A stretch of DNA of 47,664 nucleotides from Candidatus Bathyarchaeota archaeon (GCA_026014705.1 JAOZHU010000016.1:1-47664), one strand, 5' to 3'. Positions 22,978-30,230 are shown, counted from the stretch's first letter. The notes: generated by a model not told the origin, from the sequence alone. Numbers and translations are program-made.

Positions 22978-23220
22978 AATGTTTTTGGTGTTGTGGGTGT
23001 GTTTTGCGGGGGGCGAGTTTTGGCTCAGTGTGTTGGTGTTTTCGGTTAGTGTTATGTGTATGGTGTCTCCTTCTTTTTTGGCGGTTATTTTTAGTTGGCG
23101 GTTTCGCAGGGTGCTTAGGAGCTGGTGGAGTTCTTTGGGGAAGTTTAGGGTGTATTCTTCTGAATGGTAGGTTTCGCCTTTGTATTTTCTGTGGGTTACG
23201 CGGTATCGGAGTTTGACCAC
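22966..23220 (-). CDS. Small element protein (84 aa)
   Basis: Residues 1-60 look like a compact alpha-beta unit (KLRYRVTHRKYKGETYHSEE, then a helix FPKELHQLLSTLRN, then LKITAKKEGDTIHITL). The polar tail reads into the repeat array, whose CTACGGGAG unit supplies the stop codon. It overlaps the 67-aa gene upstream by 25 bases. Codons are A/C-rich like those of the integrase. Function unknown. Confidence 0.55.
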   Translation of the reverse strand: MVKLRYRVTHRKYKGETYHSEEYTLNFPKELHQLLSTLRNRQLKITAKKEGDTIHITLTENTNTLSQNSPPAKHTHNTKNIFLP

Positions 23221-23399
23221 TCAGCGTCTTCTCCAGCTTCCCACTCGCCATCGATTGTTTCGTGGGTTGGCTTGCCTGTGGTTTCTTCGTCGGTTTCTGG
23301 TGGTTTTTTGCAGTATTCGTTTTTGGCGCTGTCTGTTAGTTCAGCTTGGGGTTCTGGGTGTTTTTGCGGGTCGTAGGTCACGCGGATTAACCCGTTCAT
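23196..23399 (-). CDS. Small acidic element protein (67 aa)
   Basis: It begins MNGLIRVTYDPQKHPEPQ and becomes strongly acidic (ETDEETTGKPTHETIDGEWE), probably disordered. It starts 18 bases after the stop of the 58-aa gene and overlaps the 84-aa gene, so it belongs to the same operon. No family is recognised. Confidence 0.45.
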   Translation of the reverse strand: MNGLIRVTYDPQKHPEPQAELTDSAKNEYCKKPPETDEETTGKPTHETIDGEWEAGEDAEWSNSDTA

Positions 23400-23417
23400 C
23401 TCTTTCTGCAGCAGGCG

Positions 23418-23594
23418 CTAAGCGAGCTCAAGGGCGAGAAACTGTTCTTTGGTTAGGTTTGAGAGGCTGAATTGAGCTTCAATGCCTTGGTCTGCCAGGT
23501 ATTCCTGCATCCACTCGGGCATCCTGCCGGTTACCCTGCAGACGTCATCCACTGGTTTTCTGCTCACGGGTTTAACGGGTTTTTTCTTGGCCAT
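23418..23594 (-). CDS. Small basic element protein (58 aa)
   Basis: It begins MAKKKPVKPVSRKPVDDVCR and ends with a helix LSNLTKEQFLALELA. Its ATG follows directly after the TAA of the 93-aa gene (TAAATGG), indicating coupled translation. The Lys/Pro-rich N-terminus and amphipathic segment PEWMQEYLADQGI fit a small nucleic-acid- or protein-binding factor. Confidence 0.55.
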   Translation of the reverse strand: MAKKKPVKPVSRKPVDDVCRVTGRMPEWMQEYLADQGIEAQFSLSNLTKEQFLALELA

Positions 23595-23876
23595 TTAGGG
23601 CGCACGACTCCAAGTTGATTTTTGCTGTTTGAGCGCTTGTAATTCTTTCTCTAACTGCATGATTATCTTTTGCTGTGCCGTTAGGATTGTGATTACCATG
23701 GTTTCGAAGGGGAAGGGGTTTCTTGCGGCTTCAGCTGCGTAAGCGTTGCGCCTGTAAGTTTGCATTAGCTGCTCGAAGGCTTCTCGGTCTTCCCTGCGCA
23801 GGGCTCGGTGGAAGCCGCTCCAACGATTAATTTCCTGTTCAATAACGTCGTTAGGTTGTTCCTGAGTTGTTTCCAT
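23595..23876 (-). CDS. Conserved archaeal element protein (93 aa)
   Basis: An all-helical protein with the segments RALRREDREAFEQLMQ, RNPFPFETMVITILTAQQK and a C-terminal coiled coil (IIMQLEKELQALKQQ). From general familiarity, proteins with an REDREAFE ... PFE pattern are common in archaeal integrated plasmids and proviruses, but have no assigned function. It is adjacent to the 58-aa gene and an RHH-like gene in one operon. Confidence 0.6.
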   Translation of the reverse strand: METTQEQPNDVIEQEINRWSGFHRALRREDREAFEQLMQTYRRNAYAAEAARNPFPFETMVITILTAQQKIIMQLEKELQALKQQKSTWSRAP

Positions 23877-23881
23877 GTTTG

Positions 23882-24109
23882 CTAAGCCTCCATGGGCTTC
23901 CTGACGTGTGTAATGTGGGAGTGGACAAATTCTTGTTCTGATATGGCTTTGATGAGTAGGTCTTGGATGGCAGCGTTTAGGTTACCGTTGTAGTATGGTT
24001 TAACGATGTTTTCAGCGAACTCTGTTATGAGTGAGGCTGGGACTCCATGTAAGGTTAAATCAATTAGGAGCTCTTCTTCTGTCGCCAGTAGGGCTGTTTT
24101 CTTTTTCAT
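23882..24109 (-). CDS. RHH-like small protein (75 aa)
   Basis: It starts at MKKKTALLATEEELL, preceded by GAGGGACA; a longer reading to 24175 lacks start signals. The pattern LIDLTLHGVPASLITEFAEN, then YNGNLNAAIQDLLIKAISE, resembles a ribbon-helix-helix strand and two helices. It is the first gene of the minus-strand run to 22966. It is probably an autoregulator of that run. Confidence 0.5.
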   Translation of the reverse strand: MKKKTALLATEEELLIDLTLHGVPASLITEFAENIVKPYYNGNLNAAIQDLLIKAISEQEFVHSHITHVRKPMEA

Positions 24110-24253
24110 AGGCTGTCCCTCTGGGACTTGTGCGTATGGTTCAGATTGCTTAAAAGACAAGTGAAGAAGCGACACTGCCGCTCTGTGGAGAGAGGCGAGT
24201 TAAAGTGAAATATAGCTCCATTTGTAACCTGTTGCTTTAAGGGTGCTCGGAAA

Positions 24254-24396
24254 TTGAAGACAGTTCGTGTCTCCGATGAAAACCACCAGCAACTTATGCG
24301 CCTGCTTGGAGAGCGATGGCTAAAACTGGAAAAGCCCAAACCTTCAACGACGTCATCGAAGACTTAATCGCACAAAGAGACGAAAGCAAGACCTAA
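24254..24396 (+). pseudogene. Frameshifted RHH-type antitoxin-like gene
   Basis: From TTG 24254 the frame reads MKTVRVSDENHQQLMRLLGE, a typical VapB-type ribbon-helix-helix start. After CTTGGAGAGC the sensible continuation MAKTGKAQTFNDVIEDLIAQ is in another frame. The in-frame reading degenerates to low-complexity sequence. One or two bases were gained or lost near 24312. No intact PIN toxin follows. A TATA-like GAAATATAG is about 40 bases upstream. Confidence 0.6.
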
Positions 24397-24403
24397 CTGC
24401 TTG

Positions 24404-24541
24404 TCAGGGTATTCCGTCTTTTGAAGTTACCTCTATTTCTATACGTATTGGAGTTTTACCAAATCGCCCCTGAAGCGCCACGTCATAGCCATCTCCTGAC
24501 CGAATTTTTGTTCTATGCTTTTTCCATAAATGTGCACTCAT
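24404..24541 (-). CDS. Small ORF downstream of AbiEii (45 aa)
   Basis: MSAHLWKKHRTKIRSGDGYD, then VALQGRFGKTPIRIEIEVTS, is protein-like and lies just after the AbiEii stop on the same strand. It may be a fragment of a larger gene: strand-rich, with an E-x-E pattern as in restriction-endonuclease-like folds. No good ribosome binding site is seen. Low confidence that it is translated. Confidence 0.3.
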   Translation of the reverse strand: MSAHLWKKHRTKIRSGDGYDVALQGRFGKTPIRIEIEVTSKDGIP

Positions 24542-24561
24542 AGCAACATAGTAGTCAATCC

Positions 24562-25470
24562 CTAAAAGCTGTTAGTGATTTCTGCGAATTTTTTAGGCAC
24601 CTGTTTAAGGAACAAGTCAAAGTCTTTTGGCGGCTGAACCACAAACAAGCTCCGCTCAAACGGTTCCTCCAAAACAGACGACAACTCAAAAGACGCCTTG
24701 TTCCTCTCCAAGTTTGCACGGTACCTGCTAAAGTTCAAACATGAACGAATCTTTGCCACAGCTTGCTCTTTTAGGTCTTCAATCCTGTAGCCTGATTTCT
24801 CAAGCACATACAGGTCGTAAAAATCACGCAACTTCTGACCACGCCTAGTAAGCACAGCCCTCACTTTTTCGCACCAAATCTCTTTTTCACTATACGCATG
24901 CACATTAAACTGCCCGTAGGCGCTCAATTCCTCTCCAAAATATGCCCGATCATCCTTTGACAACAGGGCACCATCCAACAAAGTCTTAACAGCAACAGTC
25001 TTGGCTGCAAAAAGAATTTCATCAACAAAATTAACCTGAATTTTGATAAACTCTGAAGCCTTCCACAACTTGTACGTCACCATCCTGCAGCCACCCCCAA
25101 ACTCAAAATACCTATCGTTCTCAGGCTCATTCTTAAATTCTAAACCAAGCCTCTGAGCAGACCGCTCCAACAAGGCACCTACCTTCGCAGTTTCTTCCAG
25201 CAAACGCTTCCGCAACTTATGCTTCCCCAAACCAACCCAAACAGCTTGGTTCCGCCAAGTAAAATCTAAATCCACGCTAAACCGATAATAGCCAAAATAA
25301 CATTTAACTAAACAACTCCCGCCCTTAAACAAATAATTCTCAAAAAAATCCCCTGAACCACACAAATCTCTAAGAATCCTATGAATGACTATATCCTTCT
25401 CTATCAAAAGAGGTTTAGCTATCCCTGACTTTTCAGCTACAAACGAGACAAACTCAGACAAGCCCGGCAA
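24562..25470 (-). CDS. abiEii: AbiEii-type nucleotidyltransferase toxin
   Basis: A 302-residue protein of the DUF1814/AbiEii family. Motif I is LFKGGSCLVKC (GGS at 50-52), with the acidic pair in SVDLDFTW (D67, D69), the usual GS-x(10-14)-DxD of nucleotidyltransferases. Downstream, EKVRAVLTRRGQKLRDFYDL matches the conserved Lys/Arg and Asp region near the C-terminal domain. In bacteria such toxins inhibit growth by nucleotidylation, with tRNA 3' ends as target for relatives. It overlaps the upstream partner by 17 bases, as in abiE operons. It is probably a phage-defence or element-maintenance toxin. Confidence 0.85.
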   Translation of the reverse strand: MPGLSEFVSFVAEKSGIAKPLLIEKDIVIHRILRDLCGSGDFFENYLFKGGSCLVKCYFGYYRFSVDLDFTWRNQAVWVGLGKHKLRKRLLEETAKVGALLERSAQRLGLEFKNEPENDRYFEFGGGCRMVTYKLWKASEFIKIQVNFVDEILFAAKTVAVKTLLDGALLSKDDRAYFGEELSAYGQFNVHAYSEKEIWCEKVRAVLTRRGQKLRDFYDLYVLEKSGYRIEDLKEQAVAKIRSCLNFSRYRANLERNKASFELSSVLEEPFERSLFVVQPPKDFDLFLKQVPKKFAEITNSF

Positions 25471-26083
25471 CCCTAATCACTCTCCCAACCGCTTCAGGAT
25501 ACGCCTCCAAGTACTCTTTAAGCTTGCTAGGCAATACCCGCTCACGATACTCATCGATTAAGGAAACAATTTTTCCCTCTGGAAGAGAACGATACCTTGA
25601 AATGTACACAAGATCCAAAAGCGTCTTTTCAACATCAGAGAAACGCTTGCCCTCACTGTTTACTACCCCGAAATCGACCAGCCTGTCCGCCAACTTTATG
25701 AACTTGACCTTTTCGCCTGCAACTTTAATTTCTTTGGGACGATAAATCTTGTCGTTGATAACAAAGATTGTGTCCGAAAACTCATGAGTTAACCCATTAA
25801 GCCCCAGCGCGGTATACAATCCAAAATACCATTTAACTTTCAGCTTATTTAGCCCAAGAAAGAGCACCTTGTAAACGTCAACAGCTTTTTTTAGCGCAAA
25901 CTCCTCTGACGTCTTGACATAGTAAAGCCCCCTCAACACACGCACAAAATAGCCATAGGATATCATGAAATTAATCGTGGCATCTGGATCTGCGCCAAAA
26001 CGCTTGCACACTTCAGATACTTCACTTTTAACGACCGCGTCTCCGCCGAAATGAGACAGGATAGATCTAGTTAACCTTTTCAT
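25454..26083 (-). CDS. abiEi: AbiEi-like antitoxin/regulator
   Basis: A 209-residue protein upstream of and overlapping the AbiEii gene. Residues about 1-60 form a winged helix (LSHFGGDAVVKSEVSEVCKR, MISYGYFVRVLRGLYYVKTS), the AbiEi N-terminal arrangement. The body contains VKWYFGLYTALGLNGLTHE and DVEKTLLDLVYISRYRSLPE, seen in AbiEi C-terminal domains. The known mode is type IV: the antitoxin does not bind the toxin and represses its own promoter through inverted repeats. A matching palindrome lies just upstream of its start. Confidence 0.75.
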   Translation of the reverse strand: MKRLTRSILSHFGGDAVVKSEVSEVCKRFGADPDATINFMISYGYFVRVLRGLYYVKTSEEFALKKAVDVYKVLFLGLNKLKVKWYFGLYTALGLNGLTHEFSDTIFVINDKIYRPKEIKVAGEKVKFIKLADRLVDFGVVNSEGKRFSDVEKTLLDLVYISRYRSLPEGKIVSLIDEYRERVLPSKLKEYLEAYPEAVGRVIRVAGLV

Positions 26084-26087
26084 AGTA

Positions 26088-26101
26088 GTTACTTATGTAA
26101 C
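26088..26101. promoter_or_regulatory. Palindrome at the abiE promoter
   Basis: GTTAC-TTAT-GTAAC lies 5 bases before the AbiEi ATG on the minus strand, with a TATA-like CTTAAAAG/TTTTTAAAG about 25 bases further upstream. This is the expected autorepression site for an AbiEi protein. Confidence 0.5.
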
Positions 26102-26140
26102 AAACTTTAAAAACTTTTAAGGTTGATACATAAAAAACGC

Positions 26141-26248
26141 CTAAACAGCGCCCCAAAACAAGTAAATCCTAGTCTGTGAAAGCAACCCAGCAAGCTTCAC
26201 CACCCTTGCAATCTTTGCAAAATCTGCAGTCTGAAGGCATCGACCATG
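26141..26248 (-). pseudogene. C-terminal remnant of an ABC ATPase-GNAT gene
   Basis: The minus-strand frame ending at 26141 reads RCLQTADFAKIARVVKLAGL and then LSQTRIYLFWGAV. It aligns residue by residue with the C-terminus of the intact ABC-GNAT protein at 32681-34147 (RCIENADSLKMAKLIKLVGM, LLQTKVYLFWNA). The frame is closed upstream by a stop, and protein-like sequence upstream is in other frames. It is therefore a decayed 3' stub of a second copy, left beside the abiE promoter. Confidence 0.65.
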
Positions 26249-26562
26249 CTAAACTGTGCTTCCGAAAGGTCGGTGAAGGCTAACCTCAGACTCTTTATTC
26301 TACGTCTTGGTTTCACGCCCAAAATGTATATCGTGTTTTGAAACATGGGAATTTTCATCATATGGTTTTTTAAGGATGCTGTTCGTTGTTTTGACCTGAT
26401 TAGGTTAAGTCATAACCTGGTATCAACATGGGTTGTGTTATCCTAATCGGTGCTTTGCTCGATGAGCACGTTAAATAAGCGTCGGGGGGAGCGCGACTAC
26501 CGCGTGATGAGCGCCCCATTTAACATATAAGGGGAATGTAAAATGAAGAAAGGAGATTCAAA
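26249..26562. promoter_or_regulatory. Gene-free leader of the LamG/PKD gene
   Basis: GCTC-GAT-GAGC (26457-26467) is followed by a TATA-like TTAAATAA (26471-26478) about 85 bases before the ATG. AAAGGAGAT gives a good ribosome binding site for 26563. CTGATTAGG and CCTAATCGG near 26397 and 26441 are nearly inverted copies. Nothing else is recognisable. Confidence 0.4.
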
Positions 26563-29052
26563 ATGAAGGTTGCTGCGGCAATAGTGATAGCGATGTTTCT
26601 AGTAAGCACTCTAAACGTGGCGTTCATTGCTCCGGCAGCTGCATCAGACAGCGGACTCGTCGGGTATTGGAGCTTTAACGAAGGGTCAGGTTCAGTCGCT
26701 CATGATTCAAGCGGAAACGGCAATGATGGCACATTGAAAAATTTTGCGACAAATCCTTGGGCTACTGGGCGAATAGGCGGCGGATTAGCATTTGACGGCT
26801 ACGGTTATGTCGATGTTGGCAATCAGCCAGAGTTAAAGCCGACGACTGCGCTGACTGTCGAGGCGTGGGTGAAATATGATGTGCTTTTCAGCGACACTAA
26901 GGGGCACGCAATCATAAGCCAAGGAGAATACTACGAATCCACAGGATTCATGATCTATCAATCTACGGGTTATCCTTACAATAGGGTACAATTCTTTATA
27001 TGTACTACAAATGGCAAATACATCGGGTTCTCATCTGCAACTCTCTCTGAAGGCACATGGTATCATTTGGCAATGACTTACGATGGCTCGAAACTTAGGC
27101 TTTACATCAATGGCGACCTAGATAAAGAGTTGTCTGTGACAGGTCTGATCGATTGGTATCCAAACTATAACCTCCTCCTCGGAAGTACCTACACGGCAGA
27201 AGGCGCCAAATTTAAAGGAATACTTGATGAGGTTCGCATTTGGAATCAAGCTCGTGTACCCGTCAAATTCATCCAAACTGGGCTAGATGGCACAGCTAAG
27301 GGAACAGTCGTGACTGTTACGGATACACTAGCACTTGAATATGGTCAGTTACCGCATCTGGTATGGGTTACGGCTGGCTCTACAATATACTATGATTATG
27401 AAGCGATCGTTGAAAGTACCGAGGCAGGGAAATATTTTGCGCTAACCAGTGTCAATCCCATCGAACCATCCACAGTTGTCTCGGCACCTATAACAGTAAC
27501 CGGCACATATATCGTTCAGCATTATCCCAACGCAAACGCGGGTGGACCATACGCTGGAACTGAGAGGTCGCCAATCACGTTTGATGCTTCTGACTCAACT
27601 GATCCTGATGGCGACACGTTGAAGTATCGATGGGATTTTGACAATGATGGAACTTGGGACACAGAATACTCGACAGATGCAACAGCGCAATACACTTGGT
27701 ATGATGATTACTCTGGTCAGGTGAAGGTCGGAGTTAGTGATGGCTTCGTAGAAACAACAGCTATTACGACAGTTACAGTCAATAATGTGGATCCAAGCAT
27801 TAACGCTGTTTCTGACACCACGATAAATGAAGGAGACACTTACACGGCTTCTGGCAGTTTCACTGATCCTGGCGCAGACACGTGGACTGCGACTGTTGAT
27901 TATGGCGACGGAAGCGGGACTCAAACGTTAACTCTTTCTGATAAAACATTCAGTTTAAGCCACACTTACACAGATAACGGCGAATACAAGGTGACAGTCA
28001 CTGTAACCGATGACGACGGCGGAACAGTCTCAAAAACTGCAACGGTACAAGTAATCAATTTGGCGCCTAAGGTTGATGCTGGCAGCGATGTATCCGTTGA
28101 TGAGGGCTCGCCAGTCAGTTTTCCAGGAAGCTACTCTGATCCCGGAGTCAACGACTCTCCATGGACCATAGAATGGGACTTCGGGGACGGAGCCAAAGCC
28201 TCAGGAACCCTAACTCCAACACACACCTACACAGACAGCGGAGTGTACACTGTAACCTTGACGGTGACGGACAAGGACGACGGAGTAGGAACCGACACCC
28301 TAACAGTAACAGTAAACAATGTAGCGCCAACGATTACTATTGTGACGTGCCCGTTAGATCCAATAAAAATAGGGACACCAGTAGACTTTACGGTGCAATG
28401 GTCAGATCCAGGCTTAATGGATACGCAGACTATTGTATGGTCCTGGGGTGACGACTCTTCCACCAGCATCAACATTGGAATAGGCGGAGACGGTTCATCA
28501 ACCACTCAGCATACTTACCTGTATCCAGGCGTTTACGTCGTATCTGTAACGGTGACCGACAAGGACGGCGGCAGCGACACAAAGGCCTGCGAATATTACA
28601 TAGTGGTTTATGATCCAAATGCGGGTTTTGTTACTGGGGGAGGCTGGATATGGTCGCCAGCAGGAGCGTATGCGGCTGATCCAACGCTTACTGGTAAGGC
28701 TACTTTCGGCTTCGTATCCAAATATCAGAAGGGCGCGACGGTGCCGACGGGTAATACGGAGTTCCAGTTCCACGCTGCAGGCTTGAACTTTAAGAGCACA
28801 AGCTACCAGTGGCTGGTGATTGCCGGAACAAAGGCGATGTATAAGGGATCAGGCACAATCAACGGCGAAGGCAGCTATGGTTTCCTGTTATCTGCGATTG
28901 ACGGCGGAACCAAAGGTGCTGACATGTTCCGAATAAAAATCTGGAACGCTGAAACGGGCGATGTGGTTTATGACAACATGCTAGGTGCTACAGAAACGGA
29001 TGATTCGACCACCGTGATTGCTGGCGGAAGCATAGTAGTCCACAGCAAATAA
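26563..29052 (+). CDS. Secreted LamG-PKD surface protein with Post-COAP-like C-terminus
   Basis: 829 residues. A signal peptide spans about 1-27 (IVIAMFLVSTLNVAFIAPAAA). Residues 30-230 are a LamG/concanavalin-like domain (VGYWSFNEGSGSVAHDSSGN ... GILDEVRIWNQAR). About 320-685 hold four PKD-type Ig domains (for example DGDTLKYRWDFDNDG and EWDFGDGAK), each with the WDFGDG-like strand. The end (about 690-829, FVTGGGWIWSPAGAY ... GADMFRIKIWN) matches the Post-COAP-type domain found at the C-terminus of archaeal and bacterial surface proteins. No membrane anchor follows. It is probably exported and binds glycans or other surface proteins. It lies between an ABC-GNAT stub and an integrase stub, so it may be cargo of a lost element. 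Confidence 0.8.
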   Translation: MKVAAAIVIAMFLVSTLNVAFIAPAAASDSGLVGYWSFNEGSGSVAHDSSGNGNDGTLKNFATNPWATGRIGGGLAFDGYGYVDVGNQPELKPTTALTVEAWVKYDVLFSDTKGHAIISQGEYYESTGFMIYQSTGYPYNRVQFFICTTNGKYIGFSSATLSEGTWYHLAMTYDGSKLRLYINGDLDKELSVTGLIDWYPNYNLLLGSTYTAEGAKFKGILDEVRIWNQARVPVKFIQTGLDGTAKGTVVTVTDTLALEYGQLPHLVWVTAGSTIYYDYEAIVESTEAGKYFALTSVNPIEPSTVVSAPITVTGTYIVQHYPNANAGGPYAGTERSPITFDASDSTDPDGDTLKYRWDFDNDGTWDTEYSTDATAQYTWYDDYSGQVKVGVSDGFVETTAITTVTVNNVDPSINAVSDTTINEGDTYTASGSFTDPGADTWTATVDYGDGSGTQTLTLSDKTFSLSHTYTDNGEYKVTVTVTDDDGGTVSKTATVQVINLAPKVDAGSDVSVDEGSPVSFPGSYSDPGVNDSPWTIEWDFGDGAKASGTLTPTHTYTDSGVYTVTLTVTDKDDGVGTDTLTVTVNNVAPTITIVTCPLDPIKIGTPVDFTVQWSDPGLMDTQTIVWSWGDDSSTSINIGIGGDGSSTTQHTYLYPGVYVVSVTVTDKDGGSDTKACEYYIVVYDPNAGFVTGGGWIWSPAGAYAADPTLTGKATFGFVSKYQKGATVPTGNTEFQFHAAGLNFKSTSYQWLVIAGTKAMYKGSGTINGEGSYGFLLSAIDGGTKGADMFRIKIWNAETGDVVYDNMLGATETDDSTTVIAGGSIVVHSK

Positions 29053-29170
29053 GCCAATGTCCAACAGTTCCTGCCTTTTTCCTCTTTTAATTTTTCGAGG
29101 CAGCCTGATCTGGGTAGCTAATAAACTTAAGAGGACGAATACACCGCAAAAGTCGCTCACAGCGAACGGG

Positions 29171-29272
29171 AAGTCAGCCAAAACAGAAAAAGAGATATGC
29201 AAACTCGTCGAGGCAGGGTTTGAATATGTCACCGGGTTCGAAGGCGCAAAACTCTTCAAGAAACGCAAGTAG
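29171..29272 (+). pseudogene. 3' stub of a tyrosine integrase gene
   Basis: The frame ending at 29272 reads SAKTEKEICKLVEAGFEYVT and then GFEGAKLFKKRK, nearly the same as the tail of the integrase at 4114-5280 (VAKTVEEACQLVESGFEYV ... KLFRKRK). The upstream part has lost similarity. Only the last 34 codons are left, so the gene is inactive. Confidence 0.75.
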
Positions 29273-29329
29273 CGTCTCCGTACGTATCCCTCGAAACTGC
29301 GGGGAGTTCATCCTAAACCATGTTGAAAG

Positions 29330-29356
29330 TGCGGGGGGTGGGATTTGAACCCCAGC
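29330..29356 (-). pseudogene. tRNA-like 3' remnant (T arm and acceptor strand)
   Basis: On the minus strand GGGGTTCAAATCCCA is followed by CCCCCGCA, like the T loop, acceptor 3' strand (CCCCCGC) and discriminator A of a Leu-type archaeal tRNA with a GCGGGGG 5' end. The T stem has mismatches, and no D or anticodon arm is found upstream, so it is not a working tRNA. It is 57 bases from the integrase stub and is a likely attachment-site scar. Confidence 0.5.
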
Positions 29357-29396
29357 ATCAGTGGCGACGTCTCCCGCAGCCTCTTTTTTTCCTTTC
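29357..29396 (-). repeat. Direct repeat copy A flanking vapBC
   Basis: On the plus strand it reads ATCAGTGGCGACGTCTCCCG followed by CAGCCTCTTTTTTTCCTTTC. It resembles copy B at 30188-30230 in the same orientation, with about 75 percent matches by eye. It may be a termination element or the trace of a mobile cassette. Confidence 0.45.
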
Positions 29397-29460
29397 TAAA
29401 AGCACTTCATCCTCACACGTTAGTGATGACCAGAATGAGCAAGACTTGCAAGATTTCTCT

Positions 29461-29862
29461 TTAAAGAAGCTTGAGGGCTTCTTCGACTGTTACTATCTTG
29501 ATTTCCCTGAAACTTTCGAGTTTGAGAAGGTGCCTGTCTCCGGTCACTATGAAATCAGCGTGCCCATCCATTGCCGTTTCGATGACCACGTCATCCTTAG
29601 GGTCTTCCGTGACAACTCTTAGCCTCGATTTGATTTCTACAAGTTCGGTTGAATTCAGGAGAGCCTGGGTGACTCTGCGGATTTCGCTTGGGCTTGTTCT
29701 GAACTTTGGCCTACCAAGCACGCGTGCCAGCTCTTTCAGCAACGGTTCAGATGTCAACATGGCGAATTGGCCGTTGATTCCTTTCCTAAAGAGCGTTCTG
29801 GGCTTGCCTTCTGAAATGAGGGCGCTGACTATGACGTTGGTGTCAAGTACAGCTCTGGGCAT
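29461..29862 (-). CDS. vapC: VapC-type PIN-domain toxin
   Basis: A 133-residue PIN-domain RNase. MPRAVLDTNVIVSALISEG gives the first catalytic Asp (D7) and the TN pair. ELARVLGRPKF supplies the central acidic residue region, and EDPKDDVVIETAMDGHADFI with VTGDRHLL gives the C-terminal acidic cluster. This is the PIN_3 variant found in toxin-antitoxin pairs. It starts 4 bases after the antitoxin stop. It would cleave RNA when free of the antitoxin. Confidence 0.85.
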   Translation of the reverse strand: MPRAVLDTNVIVSALISEGKPRTLFRKGINGQFAMLTSEPLLKELARVLGRPKFRTSPSEIRRVTQALLNSTELVEIKSRLRVVTEDPKDDVVIETAMDGHADFIVTGDRHLLKLESFREIKIVTVEEALKLL

Positions 29863-29866
29863 CGTA

Positions 29867-30139
29867 TCATCTGCGGCTTCTTCGTGCCTCTGCTACTTCT
29901 TCTAAGACCTCTTCTTCGGATAGTTTCAGTTTTTTCTTGTCCATAGCTTTGAAGATCTGGCTCCATTCTTTCTTGATGTCGGGGAGCTCGAGTTTCTTCA
30001 TTATAACGGTGTCGCCTCTGCCGAAGACTAGGAATTTTGTTTTGGGTTTTATCTTGAGTTCTTTTCTTATGGATTGCGGGATGACTACTTGGCCTTTTTC
30101 GCTGATTGTGGTGACTTGTGGTTCTTCTGACATATGCAT
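29867..30139 (-). CDS. vapB: AbrB-type antitoxin paired with VapC
   Basis: 90 residues; start ATG 30139 or 30133. The swapped-hairpin domain is textbook: VTTISEKGQVVIPQSIRKEL then IKPKTKFLVFGRGDTVIMK. The C-terminal helix (about 55-90) should wrap the PIN toxin. A near-perfect palindrome lies immediately upstream and probably mediates autorepression. Confidence 0.85.
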   Translation of the reverse strand: MHMSEEPQVTTISEKGQVVIPQSIRKELKIKPKTKFLVFGRGDTVIMKKLELPDIKKEWSQIFKAMDKKKLKLSEEEVLEEVAEARRSRR

Positions 30140-30140
30140 C

Positions 30141-30157
30141 AGTAAAACTATTTTACT
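30141..30157. promoter_or_regulatory. Palindromic operator of vapBC
   Basis: AGTAAAA-CTA-TTTTACT has 7-base perfect arms and begins one base before the antitoxin start. It is AT-rich and overlaps the probable transcription start, as expected for AbrB-type autorepression. Confidence 0.5.
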
Positions 30158-30187
30158 TTCTTACTATTAACCGTTGTGTTTATTTCA

Positions 30188-30230
30188 ATCAGTTAGTGAC
30201 GGCATCTCCCGCCGCCCTTTTTTCTTTTCC
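30188..30230 (-). repeat. Direct repeat copy B flanking vapBC
   Basis: On the plus strand it reads ATCAGTTAGTGACGGCATCT followed by CCCGCCGCCCTTTTTTCTTTTCC with the same T tract. It is the partner of 29357-29396. The two copies bracket the toxin-antitoxin genes. Confidence 0.45.

Noticed and set aside
22859-23251. 130-codon basic reading over the 84-aa gene and repeat array
   Set aside because: Low-complexity shadow; the 84-aa frame has better composition and operon fit.
26179-26250. Short minus-strand reading with the Cys-rich string MPSDCRFCKDCKGG
   Set aside because: It is another frame of the ABC-GNAT remnant; the frame matching the intact gene explains the sequence better.
26543-26566. 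Seven-codon upstream ORF overlapping the LamG/PKD start
   Set aside because: It simply contains the ribosome binding site; such tiny frames arise by chance.
29320-29622. 100-codon plus-strand reading starting in the tRNA-like remnant
   Set aside because: Its VGFEP start is the usual antisense translation of a T arm, and the rest is antisense to vapC.
30188-30230. tRNA 3' end on the plus strand
   Set aside because: CCCGCCGCCC followed by T tract looks like an acceptor end, but no T loop or other arms precede it.
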